This document shows positions 37,530 to 48,397 of a stretch of DNA of 64,000 bases, piece after piece; the stretch's first letter is position 1; every line of letters begins with the position of its first letter. The stretch is from Trachythela sp. YZ-2020. Taxonomy: Eukaryota > Cnidaria > Anthozoa > Malacalcyonacea > Clavulariidae. The notes under the pieces are model-generated. The model worked only from the letters and a program-made list of their open reading frames with translations, made no database searches and had not been told where the DNA came from. The translations under genes were made by a program, and so were the position numbers. Where the stretch lies: positions 2,170,001 to 2,234,000 of the forward strand of contig JADLSH010000367.1 in NCBI GenBank assembly GCA_016169945.1, given 5' to 3'.

Positions 37530-38245
37530 AGTATGTTTCAATTTAAACTGTTTGCCAGATAAATATTTTACAACATGGTGGCTGGGGGGGGGGCTGAAAC
37601 ATGGGGGATGAGGCCAACATGGGACTGCAATGTTAATTTATCACTTGTCAATGAATCTAAAGTTTAATTGTACTCGCAAACTAAAAATGTTGTTCATTAA
37701 AACTTTTAATTATTAAAAACTATATTTACATTAAATAACATGGAAGGCACAACACAAACGAGAGCGATACATGCTATATAAGAATGACTGTTGCTTTTCG
37801 TTGAGGATTCGTATTTCTTGTGCACGATTTTAAGTTGAATTTTGTAGAGCTATGTATTTGTAATAAGTAGAAGCGTACTAACTGCGGAAAATATGATAAT
37901 AATCGCACCAAAAATATACACTCGATCCAATTTGTTGTTCCTTTTATGAGCATAGAACAGTCAGTTGTAATACAGTATGTTTCAATTTAAACTGTTTGCC
38001 AGATAAATATTTTACAACATGGTGGCTGGGGGGGGGCTGAAACATGGGGGATGAGGCCAACATGGGACTGCAATGTTAAAATGGCCCTGTTCCACTGTAA
38101 TTGGCAAATACGGGAACCAATTCAAACTAAGATATTTAGTAATTTATCACTTGTCAATGAATCTAAAGTTTAATTGTACTCCGCAAACTAAAAATGTTGT
38201 TCATTAAAACTTTTAATTATTAAAAACTATATTTACATTAAATAA
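37530..38245. repeat. Direct repeat pair of 209 and 272 bp
   Basis: Copies at 37530-37738 and 37974-38245 start AGTATGTTTCAATTTAAACT and end TTTACATTAAATAA. The first lacks a 60-bp block present in the second (38078-38137). Between them is the second 53-bp dispersed repeat (37739-37791). The arrangement suggests a partial duplication of this intergenic region. Confidence 0.85.
37739..37791 (+). repeat. 53-bp dispersed repeat, copy 2
   Basis: Identical to 29294-29346, placed between the two copies of the larger direct repeat. Confidence 0.85.
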
Positions 38246-38336
38246 GCTTTTTTAAAGATTCTTCAATGTACTCCAAAACGTTAAAACGAACCGGGAAAAC
38301 GAACCGTTCAACGCAGCCGCAGGTTATTCAAGGGCT

Positions 38337-39180
38337 ATGGTAGACGACAATTCCGATGTCTTTGTCTTTGAATTGGAATACATGAGCATATTGCCTTTAT
38401 CCATTTGTATTTCGGTGCAATTTCACATGTCAGTATTACTTATCATTGCTTTTATTAAAATCCTCTTAAATGCTTCAAGAAATCAGGGACATATCTTGTC
38501 GAAATTAAAATTTGGCTGTCTCCGTTTTCTTGACCTGTTTAATCTATATACCTAACAATTGGTACTGGGTTATGCAGTTTGCCAAGCATGCTAGCGCTGG
38601 TGTATCCATTTTAACAATAGCGTTAATTTCACTTGATCGCTTTTTAATGGTTGTATATCCTTTGAAACATCGAGTTTTAATGAAAGGAAAAATTACGGTT
38701 GGCGTGTATTTGGCTTCTTTGTTCTGCATTTCCTACGAAGGCTTTTCTTCTATCTTTAAGAACTGACGTGGACGTGCTTATTATATGAATTTTTCGTGGT
38801 TATACTAATTCTTTATACAGGCGTGATGTACGGTTTATGTATACTACAAATTGAAGAAGCAGTCCAGAAATTTTGGTCTAGAAAATATTTCAAATCGACA
38901 GCAACAGGCGCGAGTTATAAGAGAAAAACAATTTTTAAGAACAATTATTCTTATAGCGTGTATCGCAGTCGCTTGTATCGTGCCGTACGATATTTTTCAA
39001 TTATTATGTATTCCAAAAATTGCTTACCGATGGCCTGGCTGCTTGGATTCTGACCCAAATTTTTGGTGGAATATTTTACTTCAATTTTGCTGTGAACCTC
39101 TTACTAGTGTATGTACTGCGTTTACCGAACTATAGAAAAACATTTTATTCACTGTATTGGTGTAAAGCCACACCGCAGTA
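38337..39180 (+). pseudogene. Class A (rhodopsin-like) G-protein-coupled receptor, decayed
   Basis: Successive plus-strand frames cover a seven-helix receptor. TM1 is near ICISVQFHMSVLLIIAFIK. TM3 ends in the DRY-region equivalent LISLDRFLMVVYPLKHR (38615-38680), then TM4, TM5 and a cytoplasmic loop (QQQARVIREKQFLRT). TM6 is IILIACIAVACIVPYDIF, and TM7 ends VYVLRLPNYRKTF near 39130. At least three frame changes (around 38550, 38765 and 39075) break it. The D-R-F in place of D-R-Y and N-L-L-L-V-Y in place of N-P-x-x-Y are seen in divergent cnidarian receptors too. No ligand can be inferred. Confidence 0.75.
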
Positions 39181-39730
39181 GAACATAAATAGTCAATGAA
39201 GATATGGTCTGGAAACTCGACCAAGTCATTGTTCGTGTTTATGCCAATTATGGTAACAGTAACATCCAACAGTTACTGTTACCGACCTTGACTTTGCGAA
39301 TGACCTGGCACTGTTAACGATTAGAAAAAGAAGTAGCTGAACTTCAAGTTTTCAATCATGAAGCACCAAGTGAATTAAAGTAAGTGATGGAGGAACATTG
39401 AAGATAGTATCTGATAACTTAAGGTACTGAAACTGACTTCACCTTGTCATAAGTTGAGGAAAATATGGAGATCAAAACTCTCTAGGAAACTGAAAATTCT
39501 TGAAAACATGATGTGCTAATATTTCATTATGTAATATGACATATCCCCTTATGTCTCTTCTTTTATACAAAAGGACGGAGTTCCATTGGAAGGTGTAGCA
39601 TGTCTCGACCGTGGGATCACCGTTTGAAAAGATCTCGAGATATCTGATTCCTATTTTGCGAACAATACTTGCGAAAATTCCTATTTTCCGTAACCTACTT
39701 ACCTACGATCTAGTGCCTATACGAGACTTA
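39181..39730. other. Stretch without recognisable genes
   Basis: No coding frame, repeat or RNA gene noted. Confidence 0.5.
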
Positions 39731-39965
39731 AGGCGGATTTCCAGTCCTCGCACGAAGCTCCTCGCTGCGAGTACTCGCACGAATGTCATTCCGTTGCCAC
39801 CACACGCCGTTTTATGATTGGTTTATTATTGCGAGCTCTCGCAGCGAGTAAAAAATAGTTCAAAATTTTGAATTATTTCCCGCGAGCGGCAAAACATTCG
39901 CAGAACGTCTGCGAGTACTCGCAGCGAGCTGCGAGGAGCTTCGTGCGAGGACTGGAAATCCGCCT
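39731..39965. mobile_element. PIF/Harbinger-like MITE, 235 bp
   Basis: Inverted ends of about 50 bp start AGGCGGATTTCCAGTCCTCG and are flanked by TTA on both sides (39728-39730, 39966-39968), the duplication typical of the Harbinger superfamily. The interior is rich in CGAGTACTCGC motifs. Confidence 0.82.
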
Positions 39966-40286
39966 TTACTGTCCCCTTAGAAAAGGGGACTTTTCGGGAC
40001 TCAGCTGCTGCCTTTTTTAATTCGCTCCCCACAAATATAACCGAATGCAAAAACTATAATCAATTTTGCAAACTGCCTAAAGCATTCTTAAAGGACAGAG
40101 TCTCGGACGTAAACTGAGATTTGAAATAATATCATAAATTTTAATACTAGCTCATTGTATAGGGTTCTAATCTTTCTTACAATTTTTTATATAATGTAGT
40201 TTTCTTTGCAATTTATTAATGTACAGTAGTAAGGTAGTTATTTGTAATTTATTATTATATATTGTTATTATTTAGTTATATATGGC

Positions 40287-40650
40287 CAGTGAGCTCCATA
40301 TATATCTGGAGTAAGAACTTCTAATGTTCGGCCAATAGGCCAAGTGAAGCCAAGATGGCGGCAATTGACGTCCAAACTCATGAAGGTCATAAACAGTTTT
40401 AACACCATTTTTTCCAGCTAATTCCAACAGATCGTATCACTAATCAAATTATTAGTTAATAAAATCACAATGTTATTGCTTAAATCGAAGTAAAAACACG
40501 ACATTTTGGCATACTCCTTGCCGGCTTGTGCAAACCGCGCGGTCGAAAACAATAGAAAGGGATTGGCACTGGACGTCAATTTCCGCCATCTTTGGCTTCA
40601 CTTTTTGGACGTAAGTTCTCACTCCAGATATATATATATAGAGCTCACTG
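40287..40650. mobile_element. hAT-type MITE, 364 bp
   Basis: Ends CAGTGAGCTC / GAGCTCACTG with a nearby CTCCAGATATATAT repeat. A perfect 8-bp duplication TATATGGC flanks it (40279-40286, 40651-40658). Both subterminal regions contain CCAAGATGGCGG-type (YY1-like) and GACGTC motifs. Confidence 0.87.
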
Positions 40651-40803
40651 TATATGGCAGGTGAAAAGCCACCTGGTGGAAATACTGTCATTAAATCATT
40701 ATTACTAGGAGTTACTATCACAAGGGAAGTGCTGTCTTGACGCACAAACTGCATGGAAAATTCCTGAACATAATTAGTATGAAATATTGAACTTATTGAA
40801 ATT

Positions 40804-41506
40804 CAGTCCTTGAAACTCAGGTCGGCATTCGGCAATGCCGACCTAAATGCCGACCTGCAAAGCGATATGTGTAGATTTAGGTCGGCAAAATTTTGCCGAT
40901 CTACTTTCAAATACGTCTCGGCATTTTTTTCCGCGAACGCATCTTTCATATACGCATTTTCAACGATGATGTTTTAATTATCAGGTTTTGACCATTGACA
41001 CTTGAAGTATTATGTAAAAGTACTGACACTGTAATCTTAACATGTAATGACTAAATATACAACAACAAGACCTTAGCTAGAGTGCTAGACTATTAGCTAT
41101 AGACCTTAGCAAAGACCTTAGCAAGACCAAAGACCAAAGATCTTAGCTAGACCTTAGCAAGACTTATTAGCTATTCATGACTCCCGCGAATAGGCAAATA
41201 TTTTAGCGCTCACGATCTTGTCATTGGGCATTGGCTGTCAATGGAATTTGCTTGCTCATGGTCATGCTATATGTACATGCACTGTTCGATTGGAGTTTAT
41301 AGATTTTGTTAGTTGTTTTGTTTGCTATTGGCATTGATTGCAATTAATTGCTGTTTATAAATACGCGTATTTGCAGCAAGCAAATTAAATTTTCATTTGG
41401 ATATTGTCTATTTGTTTTGAAAATATTTGCCGACCCAGATTGAGAATTATCGCTTTTAGGTCGGCAATTTCTTGCCGACCTGAAATTTCGGGAGTTTCAA
41501 GGACTG
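40804..41506. mobile_element. Inverted-repeat element CAGTCCTTGAAACTC, copy 1
   Basis: Ends CAGTCCTTGAAACTC / GAGTTTCAAGGACTG are flanked by a 6-bp duplication GAAATT (40798-40803, 41507-41512). Subterminal AGGTCGGCA / TGCCGACCT repeats form hairpins. A local expansion of AGACCTTAGC motifs lies at 41065-41170. A second, inverted copy is at 45303-46104. No transposase is recognised. Confidence 0.82.
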
Positions 41507-41512
41507 GAAATT

Positions 41513-42263
41513 GCTAACAATACACTGTTTATTGACAGTATGTATTGATTTATTTTTGTTGTCAAAACGTCGAGATTACAACACTGTGACTACAACACTA
41601 TACTATTGTAAATGCATGGCATATACTGTACAGTATTAAGCAAGATATCTGAGTGTGCTATTGTTAATGGTACTCTTGGTACCAACATCAAATGTTAATA
41701 GAAGTTGTTGTTTACTTCAAAGTTGTCAATGGCATCTTGAATAACTACTTTGAAATTATAGAGGCAATGTCTTTTAATATTTTTGTGGTGCAATTAGCTG
41801 GTTGTCTGTGTTCATAGGATATTGATAATGCATTTGCCATGTGCAGTCTGTCAGAACAGTCTTTGACTCTTTGTTCCCATCTGTAGATGTTTCATACATG
41901 TATTTAATCAACATTTGGTTTCATCAGTGTTCATCTTGTACTGCCCAGTGAATTGTCGAAATACATGATTATACAGCAAACCGACACAATGGTGTCTCTC
42001 TCCAAAACAACTTTGATACACATTACACAGGATCCACACCCACATGACCTGTTGGAAATACATAATTCCTCATATAGCAAATTGCACCCAATAAGAGATG
42101 ATGTAATATATCCATATTATTTTGAAACAACCATTTTGTTGAAGTAAAATAAAAATATACATTTCTGTGTAATCCAGCTGTTCGGATGGTATCAGTCAGT
42201 GTAATGATTAACATTAGCTCAGTAAGAATTCCAAACCCCCAAACTATATAACAAAAAAGAAAT
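41513..42263. other. Stretch without recognisable genes
   Basis: No supported feature; AT-rich intergenic sequence. Confidence 0.45.
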
Positions 42264-42470
42264 AATGGGCAGATCAATATTATTTTGTGCCTCTATGGAC
42301 TCTTAGGCTCTACCACAATGGGCAGATCAATGTCACAGTACTTTCCGTCACAATGGGCAGATCAATGTTACTTTCCACCACAATGGGCAGATCAATGTTG
42401 TTACTTTCCGCCACAATGGGCAGATCAATGTTATTTTGTGCCTCAACGGGCAGGTCGATGCCTTTTAGTG
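42264..42470. repeat. Minisatellite within a decayed coding region
   Basis: Five copies of a unit containing CAATGGGCAGATCAATGT with 33-bp-like spacing. On the minus strand each unit encodes NIDLPIV(V/A)ES, so the array expanded inside, or created, a coding-like tail. Confidence 0.75.
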
Positions 42471-42879
42471 CCTCAGCCAACTCTACAACAACAGGTAGAT
42501 GACTATTTGTTGCCATCGCAGATAATGCAGCTGCATGTTTTTGCCTGTACAGGCGATATTACAGATCCAAAGATCTCGTAAGAAAACATGTTCTTACCAC
42601 ATGAAACACTAACAACTGTTTGTAAGTTATCTATAGACAAAAATTGTACACCTGGGTCTAGGATAATTAAGGCATTATCTAGTGCTTTTAAGTACATTTT
42701 GTCTCCTTGCAGTAAGACATTATTTAATGTTGTTGTTGACCAATCGATCAGCGCCTTCAGCGGTTATTTTGGGCCGTTAAAATAGCCGATAAACTCATGA
42801 AAGCACATTTCTTCCCTCTAGCTTGAACGTTAAATAGTTCATCGCCTTGATGTATGTCAGTAGAAAGAAACAGAGCCAT
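42310..42879 (-). pseudogene. Cysteine-peptidase-like fragment (UL36/OTU-like pattern), frameshifted
   Basis: Two minus-strand frames read IHQGDELF with GKKCAFMSLSAIL, then DWSTTTLNNVLLQGDKMYLK, LIILDPGVQFLSIDNL and FSYEIFGS. The order of H-Q-G-D-x-x-F, a G-x-x-C-x-x-x-S-L block (candidate catalytic Cys) and Q-G-D-x-x-Y resembles peptidase-like domains in invertebrate repeat-associated proteins that I associate with the herpes tegument-protease-like fold. A frameshift near 42765 and another near 42510 break it. The continuation runs into the NIDLPIV minisatellite. The family call is tentative. Confidence 0.4.
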
Positions 42880-43212
42880 ACTTACCCAAGATTTTCTGAA
42901 AAATGTCGATCTTAAATTCGCATCCGTATATAAAGTTTTCAAAATCTTGTCGAACACGTACATGGAAAGAAACCTGCATGCGTGCGCATACAAATTTACA
43001 ATATCTCGTTCACTCCCCCTAATTTCAAAAATGACTTCAAGCTCGACCTTTTGCCCCGGAATTACGATAAACATCCATCTTAACCGAACGCCAAATCTCA
43101 ATCTTGACAATATATAGGTCGGGTAAAAGACTGGGGCAAGTGAACTCTGGAGAAACCTTAGCACGTCAAGAATAGTGTGCTGTCTCGCTGAGGCTCGACA
43201 GCAATTATTTAT

Positions 43213-44017
43213 TCCCGAGCCGGGCGATAGCCCGGGCGGAGGTCGGGAATCTTCGAGTTAAGCCCTTCGAGTTAAGCCCCTCGAGTTAAGCCCTTTTCGA
43301 GTTAAGCCCCGACCACGCCCTTTTTTGCCCCGACCACGCCCTTTTCCAAAAAGGGCTTAACTCGAAGAACGAAACACGATTTGGGTTATTCGAGTTAAGC
43401 CCCGGGGCTTAACTCGAAGTTTGACAAAATTGTTGTTGCTCGAGTTAAGCCCCGACTTTTGAAGTATGTCAACGAGGCAATATATATTAAATTGTCAAAT
43501 TTTCAATACAAAATAGCCAAAACACAGACATTTCTCCCGAAAAGAACGTATAAATCGCTAATGTAACACGACTATAAAAAACAATCACAACTATTATATC
43601 GTTAACACTATTTTAGGTTTTTCATACTTTTGGCGGTTCGTTTATCCACACCAGCACTTGTGGTGTCGTGGTCACCACGCTTGCCTTTCAAGCTGGGAGA
43701 CTTGGGCCGGGTTCAATCCTTGGTCGGACCTCTACTTATTGCACTCGTTGAGTCGTTGACATACTTCAAAAGTCGGGGCTTAACTCGAGCAACAACAATT
43801 TTGTCAAACTTCGAGTTAAGCCCCGGGGCTTAACTCGAATGATCCAAATCGAGTTTCGTTCTTCGAGTTAAGCCCTTTTTGGATAAGGGCGTGGTCGGGG
43901 CAAAAAACGGCGTGGTCGGGGCTTAACTCGAAAAGGGCTTAACTCGAGGGGCTTAACTCGAAGGGCTTAACTCGAAGATTCCCGACCTCCCCGGGCGAGG
44001 GTACTAATTCCGCTCGG
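43213..44017. mobile_element. Long-inverted-repeat element with internal tRNA-like promoter
   Basis: Arms of about 250 bp (43213-43470 and 43747-44017) are packed with CGAGTTAAGCCC motifs and flanked by TTATTTAT (43205-43212, 44018-44025), an 8-bp duplication. Outer ends share GGTCGGGAATCTTCGAG. The loop (about 43480-43745) holds a tRNA-like sequence. The AT-rich duplication could arise by chance, but its position at the arm ends supports it. Confidence 0.75.
43640..43722 (+). promoter_or_regulatory. tRNA-like Pol III promoter (SINE head)
   Basis: A box-A-like GTGTCGTGGTCACCACGCTT region is followed about 35 bp later by GGTTCAATCC (43710-43719), a close match to box B (GGTTCGANTCC). The segment GCTTGCCTTTCAAGC can form an anticodon-like stem. 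Aminoacyl and other stems are poor, so this is a tRNA-derived SINE head rather than a tRNA gene. Confidence 0.6.
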
Positions 44018-44223
44018 TTATTTATCACACCCGGAAAAAAGGAAATCCAAGGGAGATCTAAAGTTCATCAATAATCGCGGGCGCGTGGTTCAAGGTTGGT
44101 GGGTGGTCATCTCACTGATCTCAAAAGTATGGCTGATCAGTGTCAGGAGTGGAGTGCGTGAGATTATAAAAAAACTTAAGAAAGTCTGAATTAAATGTCG
44201 CTTTTGGAAGGTTTGGTGGAAAA

Positions 44224-44338
44224 CGCGGACTGCGGACCGCGGACTGCGGACCGCGGACTGCGGACCGCGGACTGCGGACCGCGGACTGCGGACCGCGGAC
44301 TGCGGACCGCGGACTGCGGACCGCGGACTGCGGACCGC
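44224..44338 (+). repeat. Tandem array, 14-bp unit GCGGACTGCGGACC
   Basis: Eight copies of a dimer of the 7-bp repeat in the first left arm; it keeps a plus-strand frame open, encoding repeats of TADCGPR. Confidence 0.88.
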
Positions 44339-44789
44339 ATTTATAGAACTGCCTCTTCTGGACTGCCTCTTATTTTGCCTTTGGATTGTGGGAGAAATAT
44401 TGTCGCACTACTGCGCATGCCCATCTCGAAGTTTATGCGGCTATTTATAGAAAATATTTTGTGTGTGGGTTGTGGGAGAAATATTGTCGCACTACTGCGC
44501 ATGCCCATCTCGAAGTTTATGAAAAATACGATGTTGTTATTAAATAATTTATAATAAAAGCTATAAATGTTCAACCTTTCATTAGCTCTCTCTTCAAATC
44601 GCCGGTACGCTAGTGTAGTTGTCTATACACTCGCTTTTTATACTCTATACCCACATGTCGTTGGTGGGTGGTCATCTCACTGATCTCAAAAGTATGGCTG
44701 ATCAGTGTCAGGAGTGGAGTGCGTGAGATTATAAAAAAACTTAAGAAAGTCTGAATTAAATGTCGCTTTTGGAAGGTTTGGTGGAAAAC

Positions 44790-44932
44790 GCGGACTGCGG
44801 ACTGCGGACTGCGGACTGCGGACTGCGGACTGCGGACTGCGGACTGCGGACTGCGGACTGCGGACTGCGGACTGCGGACTGCGGACTGCGGACTGCGGAC
44901 TGCGGACTGCGGACTGCGGACTGCGGACTGCC
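44790..44932 (+). repeat. Tandem array, 7-bp unit GCGGACT
   Basis: About 20 pure copies in the second left arm, at the same position as the dimeric array of the first arm. Confidence 0.9.
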
Positions 44933-45302
44933 TCTTCATTTATAGAAAATATTTTGCCTTTGGATTGTGGGAGAAATATTGTCGCACTACTGCGCATGCC
45001 CATCTCGAAGTTTATGCGGCTATTTATAGAAAATATTTTGTGTGTGGGTTGTGGGAGAAATATTGTCGCACTACTGCGCATGCCCATCTCGAAGTTTATG
45101 AAAAATACGATGTTGTTATTAAATAATTTATAATAAAAGCTATAAATGTTCAACCTTTCATTAGCTCTCTCTTCAAATCGCCGGTACGCTAGTGTAGTTG
45201 TCTATACACTCGCTTTTTATACTCTATACCCACATGTCTTAACCTAACATATGCACGCAACTTACTGATTGACGATTGTGTTGTTGTTCTTTTATACCCA
45301 CT

Positions 45303-46104
45303 CAGTCCTTGAAACTCCCGAAAGCGATAATTCTCAATCTAGGTCGGCAAATATTTTCCGAAAACAAATAGACAATAATCCAAACGTATAATAATCCAAA
45401 CAAATAATACGCGTATTTATAAACCGCAATTAATTGCAATCAATGCCAATAGCAAACAAAACAACTAACAAAATGTATGAACTCCAAAGTCTCCAATCGA
45501 ACAGTGCATGTACATATAGCATGACCATGAGCAAGCAAATTCCATTGACAGCCAATGACAAGATCGTGAGCGCTAAAATATTTGCCTATTCACGGGAGTC
45601 ATGCTAGCTAAGGTCTTGTTGTTGTATATTTTATAGTCATTACATGTTAAGATTACAGTACTTTTACATAATACTTCAAGTGTCAATTGCCAATGTCTGG
45701 AAAATCTTGCACGCTACTCAAACACTTGCAGTAACAAGATACTCACTAGACACTACAATTAAGCATTTTTTCCCTAAAACAATGCTTATTTTAAACCTGT
45801 AGACTATAAATACGCAAAAACATTTGCGCTGAAAAATGGGGAAAACCCACTGGGAAAACCCCTGCACGAAAATATGTATTTGCTTGTGCGTAAACATGTA
45901 AATCAATGGTGATTTAATTAAATTTGATACTCGCAAAGCGTATTTTGATACGCAAGCTAATGATCAAAACCTGATAATTAAAACATCATCGTTGAAAATG
46001 CGTATGTGAAAGATGCCGAGACGTATTTGAAAGTAGGTCGGCAAAATTTTGCCGACCTAAATCTACACATATCGCTTTGCAGGTCGGCATTGCCGAAAGG
46101 ACTG
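45303..46104. mobile_element. Inverted-repeat element CAGTCCTTGAAACTC, copy 2 (inverted)
   Basis: Starts CAGTCCTTGAAACTC and ends AAGGACTG, with about 18 bp lost from the right terminus compared with copy 1. Flanks are CCCACT (45297-45302) and CCCATT (46106-46111); the undisturbed opposite arm near 46850 has the unduplicated site. Relative to copy 1 it has about 150 bp extra (45690-45960), so copy 1 is internally deleted. Confidence 0.78.
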
Positions 46105-46855
46105 GCCCATTATATGCTTTTGTTGATCTGTAGTGAACAAATACGTTGAATTACCCTGCGATTAACATTTTGAAAAACATGATGGTTTTTACTTTCTTAA
46201 CATGTACTCTTGAACGCAATCAACGTCATTTTTAAATGTGTGGTGTTTTATCACAATTACCAGCACAATTTTTACAACCAATACCATCATCTGTACAGGG
46301 AGCACTGAGCAGTACAGTTTCAGCCACCACGGCACCGCAAAGAGTTGCACTACAACCGTTATAGCCTCAACCAACGCCACAGCATTGCCATTGTCCTATA
46401 ATTACACATAATTCTTACATAGCAAACAACGGCTTCGCGCAACAGCTACGCCAGCAACCTGCATATTCTTCCGCCACTGCATAATAGTACATGTTAAGAT
46501 ATACTATGTTCATTGAAATTAGTTATATTTTTCACAATATCCATGTAGAAAAACATGATTGTTAAAGAAAAACATCGTGTATTTAAACATCCCAATCTCA
46601 GAGAAGATGTGCTTTCTTTATCGGTGTGCTTATAATTCATTTGACAAGTGTTTTTACAAATTTTATCATAACGCGTAAAAAGGACCATTCCCGAGCAAAC
46701 ATTTGAACAATAAACATCAGACAAACTTTGAACAATAAACATTTAAAAATGACGTTGATTGCGTTCTTGCCATCATGTTTTTCAAAATGTTAATCGCAGG
46801 GTAATTCAACGTATTTGTTCACTACAGATCAACAAAAGCATATAATGGGTAAAGA
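46105..46855. repeat. Inner inverted repeat of the foldback-like element
   Basis: Left arm 46106-46240 and right arm 46755-46855 share AACAAATACGTTGAATTACC and GCAATCAACGTCATTTTTAAA in inverse orientation. The left arm has a 27-bp insertion. The middle has no recognisable gene. Confidence 0.75.
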
Positions 46856-47216
46856 ACAACAACACAATCGTCAATCAGTATAAGTTGCGTGCATATGTTA
46901 GGTTAAGATATGTGGTATAGAGTATAAAAAGCGAGTGTATAGACAACTACACTAGCGCACCGGCGATTTGAAGAGAGAGCTAATGGAAGGTTGAACATTT
47001 ATAGCTTTTATTATAAGTTATTTAATAACAATATCGTATTTTTCATAAACTTCGAGATGGGCATGCGCAGTAGTGCGACAATATTTCTCCCACAACCCAA
47101 TCACAAAATATTTTCTATAAATAGCCGCATAAACTTCGAGATGGGCATGCGCAGTAGTGCGACAATATTTCTCCCACAACCCAAAGGCAAAATATTTTCT
47201 ATAAATAAAGAGGCAG

Positions 47217-47315
47217 TCCGCAGTCCGCAGTCCGCAGTCCGCAGTCCGCGTCCGCAGTCCGCGTCCGCAGTCCGCGTCCGCAGTCCGCGTCCGCAGTCCG
47301 CGTCCGCAGTCCGCG
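47217..47315 (-). repeat. Tandem array of GCAGTCCGC / GTCC mix in the right arm
   Basis: Three or four plain 7-bp units are followed by six copies of a 13-bp unit (GTCCGCGTCCGCA), so this arm carries a third version of the array. Confidence 0.85.
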
Positions 47316-47335
47316 TTTTCCACCAAACCCTTTTG

Positions 47336-48397
47336 GAACTTTATTGGAAGAGCTGTGTCTGTGGGACGGATCTTATCGCTTTAACTTTAGCAAAAAAGAT
47401 AAGAAGAGTCCAAGCGACACCTGAACGAAAAAAAGTAAAATATATAGAGGCAGGTTTGTTATATTATTAAAACAATAAAAGTGTTGATGTATTTTTGTTC
47501 TAAAAACTCTAGCTTAATATATATAGTTTTTCATTTATTTACTGTTAAAGTATCGTATATTTTATATGATGAAAAAGGTCTAAATTAAAAGGAGAACGAA
47601 ATCATTTTTACGCTTATATCTTAAACTGATTTCAATTCAAAAAGGAATTTTTATCGGTAAAATGCAGTTTAGTTTTGTGAACATTTCGAAACGTTATATT
47701 TGAACGGAATGTTGAATTTTACATTAGTTTAAAGCTCATATAACGAATAATAACATACCTACATCATAAATTCGGGAATTCTATAGCTAAAACAACTATT
47801 TTTTAATTATTTTTGGCCGATTTGTATCCTGTTTTGTACGCTAAAAAATTGTATTATTTTGTGTCAGTGTTGCTATGACTACAGTGCTTACACTACTTAA
47901 GAAATATTTCCGTTGCGTATCTTTCAAGAAACCATGTATATATATTTCCCGGTTTCCTTTACAGTTTTCCTTTCAAGCTATTAGAGTATTGTTTTCCTTC
48001 AAACTCATTTGAAATGAACGAAAACACTTATGTCAAGAAGTTCACTTATATGACGCTGTCCTTTGAGTGCGTCATAAATGGAGGGGGGGTAGATAATTCA
48101 ATTCTGTTTTTTAGCGAAAATTATGCCTGAATCGAAGATACCAAACACTTACCGAATCCCATTTCCAGCAGAAAGACTGCTGGTGTAACGGCCTTTTTCC
48201 TGCGTTTTGCATCATGCATGTATTTCTAGTTTAATTTTATTATATTTATAAGGAATTGAGAGTCAAAGCTGGTGAGTGGAGCGAAATGAAATCCATGTGA
48301 GCTATGATGTGAAAAACCTTTATCCATCAATTCCAATAACTGAAGCATTACAACTGATAGAGAGATTATTGGGAGAAAATAGGACATTGTATATAAT
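47336..48397. other. Stretch without recognisable genes
   Basis: AT-rich with no supported feature; it ends where Penelope-like coding sequence begins. Confidence 0.45.

Larger units (their letters stand above)
44095..47335. mobile_element. Foldback-like composite element with tandem-repeat arms
   Basis: The left arm is present twice in tandem (44095-44659 and 44660-45237), and a right arm at about 46850-47335 is inverted relative to them. Each arm has the (GCGGACT)n array, two copies of a block containing GTGGGAGAAATATTGTCGCAC, and ATAAATGTTCAACCTT. An inner inverted pair (46106-46240 / 46755-46855) continues the symmetry. A CAGTCCTTG element has inserted in the left arm. No transposase is recognised and the outer target duplication is not evident. 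Confidence 0.78.

Noticed and set aside
42757..43164. 135-residue minus-strand frame as one gene
   Set aside because: Only the distal 40 residues look conserved and these continue in another frame; the upstream part has no support.
43640..43722. Functional tRNA gene
   Set aside because: Box A and B are present but acceptor and anticodon stems do not form properly and no clean 7-nt anticodon loop is seen; a SINE head fits better.
44195..44554. Repeat-encoded proteins in the foldback arms
   Set aside because: The frames consist of translated 7-bp repeats and exist only because the repeat lacks stops in that frame.
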